In this document: piece after piece, positions 22,246 to 30,830 of the stretch | Layout: each line of letters opens with the position of its first letter | Position numbering within the stretch: the stretch's first letter is position 1 | Assembly (NCBI GenBank): GCA_013146195.2 | Contig: CM028379.1 | Span: 63,867,631 to 63,931,630, forward strand | Source of the DNA: Codonopsis lanceolata | Lineage: Eukaryota > Streptophyta > Magnoliopsida > Asterales > Campanulaceae | DNA: 64,000 nucleotides | Direction of reading: 5' to 3' | Position numbers and translations under genes: made by a program | The notes under the pieces: generated by a model | Told to the model about the DNA's origin: nothing | Databases searched by the model: none | Seen by the model: only the letters and a program-made list of their open reading frames with translations

Positions 22246-23060
22246 CCCCCCCCTCAAGCTAGACGGAGGTGACCATAGACGCAGCTTGGAGCAAAGAAGA
22301 GTGAACCGAGACTTGCTGAGTCCCTTGGTGAAAAGGTCCGCTAGCTGATCATTAATGGGCACATATGCGAATTTGAGGGACTTCCGTTGAACTAGCTCGC
22401 AAACGAAGTGATAATTTATCTCAATGTGGCGGGTGCGGGCGTGAAAAACGGGATTACGGGCCATCTGAAGAGCTGGGAGATTATCACAGAAGATAGATGG
22501 AGGATTCATGAGAGGAATGTCTAGTTCGCGAAACAGAAAAGAAAACCATCGTGCTTCGGATGCGGTAGTGGCGAGGGCACGATACTCGGCCTCGCTACTT
22601 GATCGAGAAACTGTAGCTTGCTTTTTAGCGAACCATGATACTAGATTGGGTCCAATAAAGAGACAAGACCGAGTTGTTGAGCGACGGTCATCGGCGTCGC
22701 CGGCCCAGTCAGCATCTGAATATGCCCAAATGTCGAAGTTCAAGGATTTGTGGAAGATGAGGCCTTTCTCCAGAGAGCCTTTGGCGTATCTAAGAATACA
22801 TTTTGAAGCTTGGAGGTGAGTGGTTCGGGGCTTGTGCATGAATTGACATACTTGGTTGACGACAAAGGCGATATCGGGAAGGGTAAGGGTGAGGTATTGC
22901 AAGACGCCAACTAGACTTCTGTAGAGTGTTGGGTCGGAAGTGGATCACCAGAATTGATAGAGAGACGAGATTGCGCGGCAACGGCAGTAGGGCAGGGCTT
23001 GCAAGTGGTCATGTTGAAGCGAGTTAATAAGTCGAGGGCATAGCGGGTTTGATTAAGATG
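22240..23060 (-). pseudogene. Copia pol remnant: RT C-terminus and RNase H
   Basis: In live elements this part of Pol is the end of reverse transcriptase plus RNase H, which removes the RNA template strand. From about 23060 the minus strand reads HLHLNQTRYALDLLTRFNM, then SLVGVLQYLTLTLPDIAFVV across a frameshift near 22900. The RNase H domain follows in one open frame with its acidic landmarks: YSDADWAGD, SRSSSEAEYRALA, FCDN and ARTRHIEINYHFV. The frame ends at 22240, overlapping the PPT and the LTR edge as usual for copia. The YVDD reverse transcriptase motif and everything before it are deleted. The frameshift and deletion make it non-functional, although the RNase H part is well preserved. 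Confidence 0.92.
22246..22255 (-). other. Polypurine tract of the copia element
   Basis: Minus strand GAGGGGGGGG lies directly before the 3' LTR start TGTTGACA. It is the expected plus-strand primer site. Confidence 0.85.
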
Positions 23061-23395
23061 GAGATGTGACTTATTGCGGGTAGTGGCTGACGAGGAGACC
23101 TATAAGTGAGCTGATTGAAGTTGCCATAGCGGAGAGGCGGAGAGGACTTAGGGGAGGTATTTGGCGAAGGAGATGCAATGTTGTTAGGAGTTGCGTCGAG
23201 AGAATTTGGGACAAGTTGGGTAGAGGCGGGTTAGATAGGGCTTATGTGAAGTGGGATAGGCTCAGAAACGGCCTGTGTGGGAGATCTGTATGGGAACGGG
23301 AGGGGGCCTGCGGGGTAATTGTTTGGGTTGGGGAAGCAGGTAGGGGGTTTGTGGTGTTAGTGTGTTAGGTGGTGTGGGTGTATGGGGTATAGGAT

Positions 23396-24256
23396 TTATA
23401 TTGGACTGGTCCAAAATGGGGGAGGATGGAGCCAGGGGGTCGGACTGATCAGAAGAGGATAGAGCCGTGTTCTTGTCAAGAGCAAAGGGAAAATAATTTT
23501 CATCAAAGAGTACATGTCTCGTAACATAAAGGGGGGGGTGAGAATTGATTCGGGTTGGATTGTTGGTTGGATGTAGACGTGGTGGAGTTGGTTTTGGTTG
23601 CTGTGAGGGCTGTACCTAAGTTTAATTAGATTGAGAGATGAAAATCTGTTTTGGAGGGTTTCTTCCTGTAGGATGCGATCAGAAAATTCATCAAATCTGG
23701 TTGCTGGATTTTGATTATAAGAAGTCAAGAATTCCTTGTAGTCGTGTCCCAAGCCATGAAGAACACGTTCAATGAGACCGTCGTCTGGGATATTGGTGTC
23801 GGGTTCTCTTTTAAAGTCATGGAGTTTTTGGCGCAGATTGCGGATGTGAGCGGCAGAGGTAGCATCGATTTTTTTTGAGATGAGATCCCACGCGACTGGA
23901 GCTACTTTAACCGACGCAAGGTGGGATTCAATGGGTGCTGTAACGGATTAGCGTATCCAAGCAACAACTAAGCTGGTTGCTTCAAGCCATCTTTAATATT
24001 CTTGATTTGTGGTGGTTTTATCGTCTAGTTTTTCTTCTGGAGGTGTGTTATCGGTAAGCACGTGTTCGAGGGAAAAGGTGCGGAGGACTACTAGAAATTG
24101 TGTTGACCAATTAAGATAGTTATATTGGGTTAGGAGGCAATTGGCCATTAGAGATTGTGGGTTAAAGAAAACTGGGAGAGAATGGCCATTGGTATAGGGA
24201 TTCGTTTGGGAGGAGGTTACTGTTTTAAGGTTGAGGTTTTCTGGAGTTTTGTCCAT
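23396..24256 (-). pseudogene. Copia gag (UBN2-type) joined by deletion to integrase-RT linker
   Basis: An ATG at 24256 opens MDKTPENLNLKT; the frame holds YNYLNWSTQFLVVLR (the usual N-Y-x-x-W of copia Gag) and stops at 23993. Beyond the stop, other frames continue gag: WLEATSLVVAWI, VTAPIESHLASVKVAPVAWD, HDFKREPDTNIPDDGLIERV, LHGLGHDYKEFLTSYNQNPA and RFDEFSDRILQEE (to about 23660). Near 23580 the reading changes to HVYIQPTIQPE and MLRDMYSLMKIIFPL, which corresponds to the variable linker between integrase and reverse transcriptase. Zinc knuckle, protease and integrase are therefore missing between these parts. Intact Gag would form the virus-like particle; this copy cannot. Confidence 0.85.
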
Positions 24257-24275
24257 GGCGTGAGCCTTAGTGCTA

Positions 24276-24286
24276 CTCTGATACCA
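24276..24286 (-). other. Primer-binding site, initiator tRNA-Met type
   Basis: Directly after the 5' LTR end (TCTACA) the minus strand reads TGGTATCAGAG, complementary to the 3' end of initiator methionine tRNA as in most plant copia elements. Confidence 0.92.
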
Positions 24287-24483
24287 TGTAGAAAAGGTAA
24301 AGAAGAGGAAGGATAGAATGCCCAAGATGATCTTTCATTAACTCAGATATAGAGTATAAATACATAATACATTGTGTCTTGTTCAATGTTTCAGAATACA
24401 AAGAGGTTGAGTTTTGAGAATTGCAAGAGGTGCTGCTGCCTTGGTTGTGATGAAGGGGAATTCCAAATATTCAGCTGTCAACA
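24287..24483 (-). repeat. 5' LTR of the copia element
   Basis: Minus strand TGTTGACAGCTGAA to TTTTCTACA, 197 bp, TG...CA ended. A TATTTATACTC stretch near 24355 may be the TATA region. Confidence 0.92.
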
Positions 24484-25414
24484 GAGGAGTGTATAATGGG
24501 TATCATTATCACAACATATTTCACAATCCATCATTAATTATATTTCTTAATCCTTGTGTTTTGTCCGTTAAAAATATTTATCCAGGACGGTACGTGCAAG
24601 TATCTCTTAATCTATATTTATTGCATGATGGGAATTAGTTAGGGTTTTACTTTTAATTAATTCAAAGAAAGACAATTCTTACCAGTTATGATAAAAAATG
24701 ACATTTTTGCCCCACACATGCAAAACACGTGCTATTTAACGAACGTCGCGGGTAGGATGAAAAATATGGAAAAAAAATGTAACATGAGATACCATTATGG
24801 GACAAACCTTAGGTTTGAGTGCACTATGAGATTTGATGGATACATTGGGAGGGGGGGGGAATGTAATTTGGCCTCTCTCTCCTTTTTCATCTTAGTGATT
24901 TTTAAAATTTATCGGTTTAATTTTCACAAGTATTTCCTCTATTTTCTTTTTCTTTTTTTCTTTATCATTACAAAATAAAACTTGAAGATCGAGTAAGTAA
25001 ATCATGCACGACTTCAAATCTTCTATCACAACCTTTGTTACATTTTTTGTCCCAACAAATCTTAATCTTACACATGTCTTGTTATTTTGCATAGTCTTCT
25101 TTTTACAAAAATACATGCACCAGTAAGATTTTATGAAATAGGAAATGAGACAAAATATTGGGAGTTAAATCACAATGTCAAACGGACTGTATGATCAGTT
25201 TTGCATGATTTCGTAAAACAATTTTGGAAATTGGAGCTCAAGATTAAATTAATGCTGAACTACCATACTGGCGTGGTCACTTAATTACAAAATATATATA
25301 GAAATAATAAAGAAGGTTGTCGGAAATTGTAGCTCAGGGAATGTGTTAAGAAAACAGAAATCATCCATACCTCGACTGCAATTAATTCAGACGAGACCTC
25401 TATTTGGTCAAACA
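24484..25414. other. Intergenic DNA downstream of the KCS gene
   Basis: No gene is seen. It contains a remnant of a MULE-type terminal repeat (24772-24882). The part nearest the KCS stop codon (about 25150-25414) should hold the 3' untranslated region on the minus strand; I could not place a convincing poly(A) signal. Confidence 0.5.
24772..24882 (+). repeat. Orphan terminal piece of the 27.4-28.8 kb TIR element family
   Basis: GGGACAAACCTTAGGT, then GTGCACTATGAGATT, then GTGGATACATTGG-like text and TTTGGCC repeat in order the right end of the element ending near 28786 (GGGACAAACCTTAGGT, GTGCACTTTGAGATT, GTGGATACTTTGG, TTTTGGCC). No matching left end is nearby. Confidence 0.8.
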
Positions 25415-26878
25415 CTAGACACATATAGGATACTTATCAGTGCAATCAGCCCATGGGCCCTTCTTCCCCTCTCCGATGATGGGCCTAACACACTCCCAAA
25501 CCAAACTATTACACTTGGGCCCACTCCCCATTCCAAGCTGCCATACCTTGTCACCTTTCTTCACTCTCTCCTTGGCCTCCATGTAAGCCAATTCATACCA
25601 CAACGAAGACGAAGATTGATTCCCAAACCTGTGCAATGTCATCAACGCCGGCTCCATGTCTCTCTCTCCAAGCTTCAACCCTTTTCCTATCTCCCTTATC
25701 ACCGGCTTCCCTGACGCCGGCAAGCAAAAATGCTGCACCACTGTCCTAAAATTTGGCACGTAAATCTCCGTGAACTTGTCGAGGAATCTCTTCCTTAATA
25801 TTGATAGTCCGTAACGGAGTTTCTCCGAGGCGGGCAATATCGACGAACCCAAAATGATGATATTTGACCGGAGGGTTTCTCCGGCGACTTGTAATAAGTC
25901 TCTTTTTAGAGTAACTCCAGTGATCCCATTCGAGTCTTCTTCGCGAATGGCGGAAAGATAAGCCTTGTCTTCGAAAGCTCTTTGGGTTCTTAATGCCCAA
26001 AGCAGCTTATATTTTGATGTTAGTTTGGCCTCTTTTTTATTGGTGACTAAGATAGCTGCAGAGCCCATGCGGAAGAGGCAGTTGAGGACCATCATGGTCC
26101 GCTCTTTGCCAGCATACCAACCGTTGGACAAAATTTCTGTACTAAGAATAACAGCATTAGAGTTGTGGTTAATTTTCAAAAGATTTTGAGCCATGTCAAT
26201 GGATAATGCGCTAGCGCTACACCCCATGCCGCTTATGTTGAAGCTCTTCACGTCCTCTCTCATTGAGTATTTGTTGACAAGGATGGAGGAAAGAGATGGA
26301 GATGGGCAAAATCCACTACAGTTGACAATGAGAATGTCAATATCACGGGGGGAGAGATTGGTTTTGGATAAGAGGTCTTCAAAGACAGGGAATAGAACCA
26401 TTTGGGCTTCTTTAATGGCTTCTCCACGGGTTGATCTTGGCGGGATGTAGTGTAAAGCTGGTGGGATGTAGGTCTGTTGACTTTGACCGGAAGAATTCAA
26501 GACTTTGGACATGAAGGAGATGCTTTCTTGGTCCAAAGTGTGGTTGATTTTGGAGTGTTCGAGGAAAGATGAGAAGGGTAGCCTGCAAAAGGTTGGGGGC
26601 TTTAGACATGTGAAGTCAACGAGGTAGACGGGGGAAGGTGTTGAGAGGTAGGATTTCAAGTAGTAAGAGATCAGTAGAAGAAGGAAACAAGAAAGTGAGA
26701 GGAAATGGAAAGTGGATTCTTGTTTTTGTAGGATAAAGAGAGCTTCCATGGAGGAGAGGAGGAGGAGAGAGAAGATTTTCAAGAACTCCAAGAGGGTTGA
26801 GTGACGGTGTTTGGATAGAAGAGTATAGTATGGAAGGATTGCGGTGGGTTTGAGGTGGTTAGAAAGGTGGTGCTCCAT
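25415..26878 (-). CDS. 3-ketoacyl-CoA synthase (KCS), single exon, atypical active site
   Basis: This is a 487-residue, uninterrupted KCS, the condensing enzyme of the ER fatty-acid elongase that joins malonyl-CoA to long acyl-CoA for waxes, suberin and sphingolipids. Two hydrophobic segments (about residues 33-43 and 58-73) fit the family's N-terminal membrane anchor. The FAE1/CUT1-type domain (about 80-370) holds the nucleophile in SGMGCSAS (Cys220); the C-terminal ACP-synthase-III-like domain has HFCLP (383-387) and HRFGN (416-420). Compared with Arabidopsis FAE1 from memory, Cys223, His387, His420 and Asn424 are kept, but catalytic His391 is Pro387 and His302 is Gln299. The start chosen gives both membrane segments; Met44 is an in-frame alternative. 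It may be a divergent KCS7-like clade member (unsure) or a non-catalytic regulator, as reported for KCS3. A TATA-like box lies 100 bp upstream. Confidence 0.95.
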   Translation of the reverse strand: MEHHLSNHLKPTAILPYYTLLSKHRHSTLLEFLKIFSLLLLSSMEALFILQKQESTFHFLSLSCFLLLLISYYLKSYLSTPSPVYLVDFTCLKPPTFCRLPFSSFLEHSKINHTLDQESISFMSKVLNSSGQSQQTYIPPALHYIPPRSTRGEAIKEAQMVLFPVFEDLLSKTNLSPRDIDILIVNCSGFCPSPSLSSILVNKYSMREDVKSFNISGMGCSASALSIDMAQNLLKINHNSNAVILSTEILSNGWYAGKERTMMVLNCLFRMGSAAILVTNKKEAKLTSKYKLLWALRTQRAFEDKAYLSAIREEDSNGITGVTLKRDLLQVAGETLRSNIIILGSSILPASEKLRYGLSILRKRFLDKFTEIYVPNFRTVVQHFCLPASGKPVIREIGKGLKLGERDMEPALMTLHRFGNQSSSSLWYELAYMEAKERVKKGDKVWQLGMGSGPKCNSLVWECVRPIIGEGKKGPWADCTDKYPICV

Positions 26879-26902
26879 GACTAGAGACTAGAGTGAGTGT
26901 GA

Positions 26903-26954
<52 letters not shown>
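26903..26954. repeat. (GT)9(GA)17 microsatellite in the KCS leader
   Basis: On the sense (minus) strand this is a (CT)n then (AC)n tract between the TATA-like box and the start codon. CT-rich tracts are common in plant 5' leaders; length variation here could alter the 5' UTR. Confidence 0.93.
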
Positions 26955-26960
<6 letters not shown>

Positions 26961-26977
26961 AGGCCAAAGAACAGGGG

Positions 26978-26985
26978 TATAAATA
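26978..26985 (-). promoter_or_regulatory. TATA-like box of the KCS gene
   Basis: The minus strand reads TATTTATA about 100 bp before the ATG at 26878. A start site about 30 bp on would fall in the CT tract. Confidence 0.6.
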
Positions 26986-27127
26986 CAGGCTTGATGTTGA
27001 CGTAGCTACAATTGCATAAATGCAAAGGCATAATAGTAGAAGGCGAAGATTGTACACAAACGAATGCTGAATGCTGTGTTGGGTTGCATGTAGTTGGCAG
27101 CTAAAGTGTGATTGATATGGTTGAACT

Positions 27128-27277
27128 AAGTAACTTCTCCAAGTCAAACAGTTGTGGAGTACTTGAATACTGAATCGGATAATTTAAAGAAACTCTATTC
27201 ATATATCATCTCCATCACTTGAATCCAACTCATAAGATCTGCTTTGATAAACAAAGATGAAGCCTTAAAATATGGAT
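27128..27277 (+). repeat. Inverted repeat, arm 1 (upstream of KCS)
   Basis: This arm and 29264-29872 are inverted copies. Shared landmarks include AAGTAACTTCTCCAAGTC, CTATTCATATATCATC, TCCATCACTTGAATCCAACT and AACAAAGATGAAGCCTTAAA. It is 150 bp long, beginning about 140 bp upstream of the KCS TATA-like box. At 27233-27235 it keeps the single TAA that is the empty site of the MITE in the other arm. Confidence 0.88.
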
Positions 27278-27404
27278 GCATGCGGTTGGCAGCGAAGGTA
27301 AGTCTAATGGTGGTAATTGCTTATAGTTATCAAAATTAAATTTTGATAAATATTGGTTACTATCGATCATGAGTATCAAATAATCATTTTCAATCATATG
27401 TATC

Positions 27405-28786
27405 AAAATTTAAGGCCAAAATATAAATACCCACAAAGTATCCACTTAATTTCCAAAGTACACCCTAACTTAAGGTTTGTACCAAAATATCATCTGACGT
27501 TACTATTTGTTTCAATTTGCACCCTAGTCGTGATAGTCATTGGAAAGATAACTAAAAATTACCTTTTAAATTTTATAATGGTAGAAATTATATAGCAGAA
27601 AAAAATAGATAGCATAATTAACATAATTACCATATTTTGAATATTTTTCTTAATATAACATAATTAACAAGCGTTAAAATTTTAAATTTATTAATAGCAA
27701 AAATCACCAAATTATTTAAAAATAATGATAACCATATAAGGTTAAATTTTAAAAGTAAAACCAACAATTTAATATCATTCCACGGTTCAAAAGAAATTAT
27801 ATGGCATATTTTTTTTTAGTAGATAACATAATTAACATAATTACCATGTTTTGAATATTTTTCTTAGAAAAACATAATTAACAAGGATTAAAATTTCAAA
27901 TTTATTAATAGCAAACATCACCGAATTATTTAAAAATAACAATTACATTATAAGATTAAATTTTAAAAGTAAAACCAACAATTGAATATCATTCAACGGT
28001 TCAAAAGAAATTATACGACAGAAAAAGAAGAAGAAGATATCATAATTAACATAACTACTATGTTTTAAATATTTTTCTTAATAAAATATAATTAAAAAAC
28101 ATTAAAATTTCAAATTTATTAATAGCAAATATCACCAAATTATTTAAAAATAATGATTACAATATAAATTTAAATTTTAATAGCAAAACCAATAATTTAA
28201 TATCATTCCACAGTTCAAAAGAAATTATACGACAGAAAAAAAAAGTAGATAGCATAATTAACATAATTACCCTGTTTTGAATATTTTTCTTAATATAACA
28301 TAATTAACAAGCATTAAAATTTCAAATTTATTAATAGCAAATATCATCAAATTATTTAAAAATAATGATTACAATATAAGGTTAAATTTTAAAAGTAAAA
28401 CCAACAATTTAATATCATTCAACTCCACGGTTTAAAAGAACAAAAAAAATAGTTAATAGATGAATAATACTTCATAGATCCATTAACAAATTACAAATTT
28501 ACAATACATAATTTAATTTTTATTTTTTCAAATTTATTATTTGTATATATTAGTTCGATCTATTTTTTTTCCTATCGTATAATTTCTACCATTATAAAGT
28601 TTAAAAGACAACTTTTCGTTATTTTTTCATTAATTTTTCGTTATCTTTCTAACGGATGTTACACCTAGGGTGCAAACTGAGACAAATGGTAACGTCAGAT
28701 GACATTTTGGGACAAACCTTAGGTGGGGGTGCACTTTGAGATTAAGTGGATACTTTGGGGGGTAATTATATTTTGGCCAAAATTTA
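27405..28786. mobile_element. TIR element with ~200-bp terminal inverted repeats (MULE-like)
   Basis: The left end AAGGCCAAAATATAAATACC continues with CAAAGTATCCACTTAAT, AAGGTTTGTACCAAAATATC and ATCTGACGTTAC. The right end on the minus strand has the same series (TTGGCCAAAATATAATTACC, CAAAGTATCCACTTAAT, AAGGTTTGTCCCAAAATGTC, ATCTGACGTTAC). Pairing continues to ATAATGGTAGAAATTATA, so the arms are roughly 27405-27600 and 28565-28786. Long TIRs without coding suggest a non-autonomous Mutator-like element. No clear target duplication was found. Confidence 0.8.
27607..28441. repeat. Four-copy tandem array, ~214-bp unit
   Basis: Units start near 27607, 27821, 28035 and 28247 with AGATA(A/G)CATAATTAACATAA and run through TTTGAATATTTTTCTTA, TTATTAATAGCAAA and AAAAGTAAAACCAACAATT. 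The array fills the interior of the TIR element. Confidence 0.93.
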
Positions 28787-29263
28787 ATATAATAATAATT
28801 TTGAAAAAAATTATATCTAATACATATTATAATATAAAAACAAAATTAAAATATTAATATATAATAATGTACCAACACATATTATGACATAAATATATGG
28901 TCAAAATAAAGAGTATTAAAATTAGGCGTGGATGGTGCCAGTGGAGGTATCAAATTTAGTACCTTCCATATTACCACACTTAATTTTAATACATTTTACT
29001 TTAACCATTAGAGACCCTAATACTCTTACATATATATCAAAATTTGGTTTTGACCCCTATCATTTGACTTGCCCTAAAGTGTGATTCATATGATTGAATT
29101 AAAATAAACACAAGTTAAAAAAACATTAAAATTTAAAACTATTAATTTTTCTTAAAGAAAACAATCAAGAGAAAATACCACAAACCGTAAAACCTCTAAT
29201 AAATCTTTACGCAGCTGGTTCGGTCAAAAATCACGTTTCAAAAGCTAACCGGCAATTATTCCA
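28787..29263. other. AT-rich spacer inside the inverted repeat
   Basis: No gene. CTAAAGTGTGATTCATATG near 29074 repeats, in direct orientation, CTAAAGTGTGATTGATATG near 27102, so parts of the flank of arm 1 are duplicated here. Confidence 0.5.
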
Positions 29264-29872
29264 TATTTTAAGGCTTCATCTTTGTTTATCAAAACACATC
29301 TTAGAGCATCACCAATTCAATCGTAGATTTGATTTTACGTGATCGTAAGTAATTCACATCCTCAATTATATGTTATATTTTTTCTCTCTTAATTCACATT
29401 CAATCAAAATGGATCTCTCTAATACAAATATGAATTTAATCTTATGTGACATTCATTTCACTACTAAAATAATATTTAACAAAAAAAAAAAAAGAAAAGA
29501 AAAAAGAATAATAAATAGAAAGAGTTTTCAAAAGAATAATAATGATTAGAATGTATCAATACCCTTAAGTAGAACATGAAAGATTGACATTGTTATCCAC
29601 GATGTGAACAAATTTGGTTATCACATTATATCCACACTCATCATCCACATTTGCATTAAAATTTTTTTTTTCTTAAAAAATACTATAAATACTAAATAAC
29701 ATTTAAATTCTTTGACATCCACATTAGTATATATTGAAATTACAGATGCTCTTATGAGTTGGATTCAAGTGATGGAGATGATATATGAATAGAATTTCAT
29801 TAAATTATTTAAATCCCATATCCCATTCGGTATTCAATACTCCACCACTCTTTGACTTGGAGAAGTTACTTA
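29264..29872 (-). repeat. Inverted repeat, arm 2, split by a MITE
   Basis: This is the inverted partner of 27128-27277. The arm is about 158 bp once the 448-bp insert (29304-29751) and one TTA copy are removed. The outer part adds a few bases (GGGATATGGGATTT on the minus strand) not present in arm 1. Confidence 0.88.
29304..29751. mobile_element. Harbinger/Tourist-like MITE with preserved empty site
   Basis: The element starts GAGCATC and ends GATGCTC, with TTA on both sides (29301-29303 and 29752-29754). Arm 1 of the inverted repeat shows the uninterrupted target (minus strand CAGATCTTATGAGTTGG, single TTA). 448 bp, AT-rich, non-coding. Confidence 0.9.
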
Positions 29873-29875
29873 ATG

Positions 29876-30373
29876 CTTGTTTGGTGAAGCGTTTTGAATA
29901 AAATGTTGGTAAAAAATACAATGTTTTTTCTTTAAAAGTGCTTCAATGCAACGTTTTAAAACACATGGTTTTAAAAATATGTATTGTTTTAAATCACTCT
30001 AATTTAGAGTGTTTTAAAAATATGTGGCATTTACAAGTACTCTGTTTATGAAAATAACGTTTTAAAATAGTTTTCCAAACGTGTTTAATTACAAGAAAAA
30101 ATCGTGTTTTAAAAATTCTACGTTTTAAAAACGTTGTATCAAACGAGAAACATAGGTGTTTTTGTTTTTTGGCAAGTCATACATGAATCTTTCCATCCAA
30201 TAAAAAATCTTCAGTAAACCAAGAGAAGATTTGAAGAAATAAGTATCACCATATGAACCCATCTTGTGCCTTGTTGCTCCCTCCCCTTTCCATGTGTCAT
30301 CATTACAGTGGACAATATTTTATTTTCCCTCATTGCTTTTTTGACCAATTTTCAGCAAAAAAATTATTTTTAT
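29876..30373. other. Non-coding stretch rich in ACGTTTTAAAA motifs
   Basis: Between GCTTGTTTGGTGAAGCG (29876) and CGTTGTATCAAACGAGAAAC (about 30150) the motif GTTTTAAAA or its complement recurs at least eight times. The ends loosely mirror each other (TTTGGT...GCGTTTT against AAAACG...ATCAAAC). It may be a small TIR element; no target duplication was established. The rest to 30373 shows nothing. Confidence 0.4.
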
Positions 30374-30830
30374 TTATTTTTTTCCTGAATTAGAGTACAC
30401 ATTTTTACATATAAATAGATACTTGGTTTGTATCATTTGGATATCAGAAAAAAAATCTATCTCATCGGCATTCACATACCAGTCGGGTTCCTCGTCTTCA
30501 CCGACCATTTCATCCTCAAGTTTGGCCTCCACTTGGGAGCGGCCATCTCTTTTGATACAACGAGCCAGGGGCATATTGTCATCGTCGTCAACAACATCCT
30601 CAAGTGTGGTTTCCACTTGGATACGACCAGTTTTCTTCATGCGGTGGGCAAAGGCATGTCGTCTGCCTCGTCAGGCTCTGAGGCATCTCCAGCCGTCTCT
30701 CCTTGCTCGGCCCGAACTTGCTCAACCATACATACGACATCGACTTCCTGCTGTTCGAGGCCCTGTCCGCTAGTATAGCCGCCTGTGACACTCTCCTCTC
30801 CAGAGTCTTGTCCACTGGAGGAATCGACTA
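30374..30830 (-). pseudogene. Unidentified acidic ORF remnant
   Basis: The minus strand shows an acidic, low-complexity protein in at least two frames: ERRVSQAAILADR and a Glu/Asp-rich reading with DDMPL near 30650, then MKKTGRIQVETTLEDVVDDD from 30640, where NMPLARCIKRDGRSQVEAKL repeats the preceding motif, and EPDWYVNADEIDFF. The repeated (D)DNMPL...GR-x-QVE-x-x-LED pattern is a two-unit internal duplication. Stops and frame changes suggest decay, or exons of an unknown gene. I do not recognise the family; acidic linkers like this occur in plant transposon-encoded proteins. Confidence 0.3.

Larger units (their letters stand above)
22052..24483 (-). mobile_element. Ty1/copia retrotransposon, internally deleted, both LTRs present
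   Basis: Minus-strand order: 5' LTR (24483-24287), PBS, gag start at 24256, then a jump to the integrase/RT linker, RT C-terminus, RNase H, PPT and 3' LTR (22245-22052). The two LTRs are about 195 bp and differ by scattered substitutions and a few small indels. Zinc knuckle, protease, integrase and the RT active site are missing, leaving 2.43 kb. The flanks (GAAAG and GAGGA) do not form a clear target duplication. Confidence 0.93.

Noticed and set aside
22508..22819. Plus-strand frame of 103 residues
   Set aside because: Antisense of the copia RNase H domain.
25965..26450. Two plus-strand frames inside the KCS gene, and 25746-26000 and 26412-26609 on the minus strand
   Set aside because: Shadow frames of the KCS coding sequence without family features.
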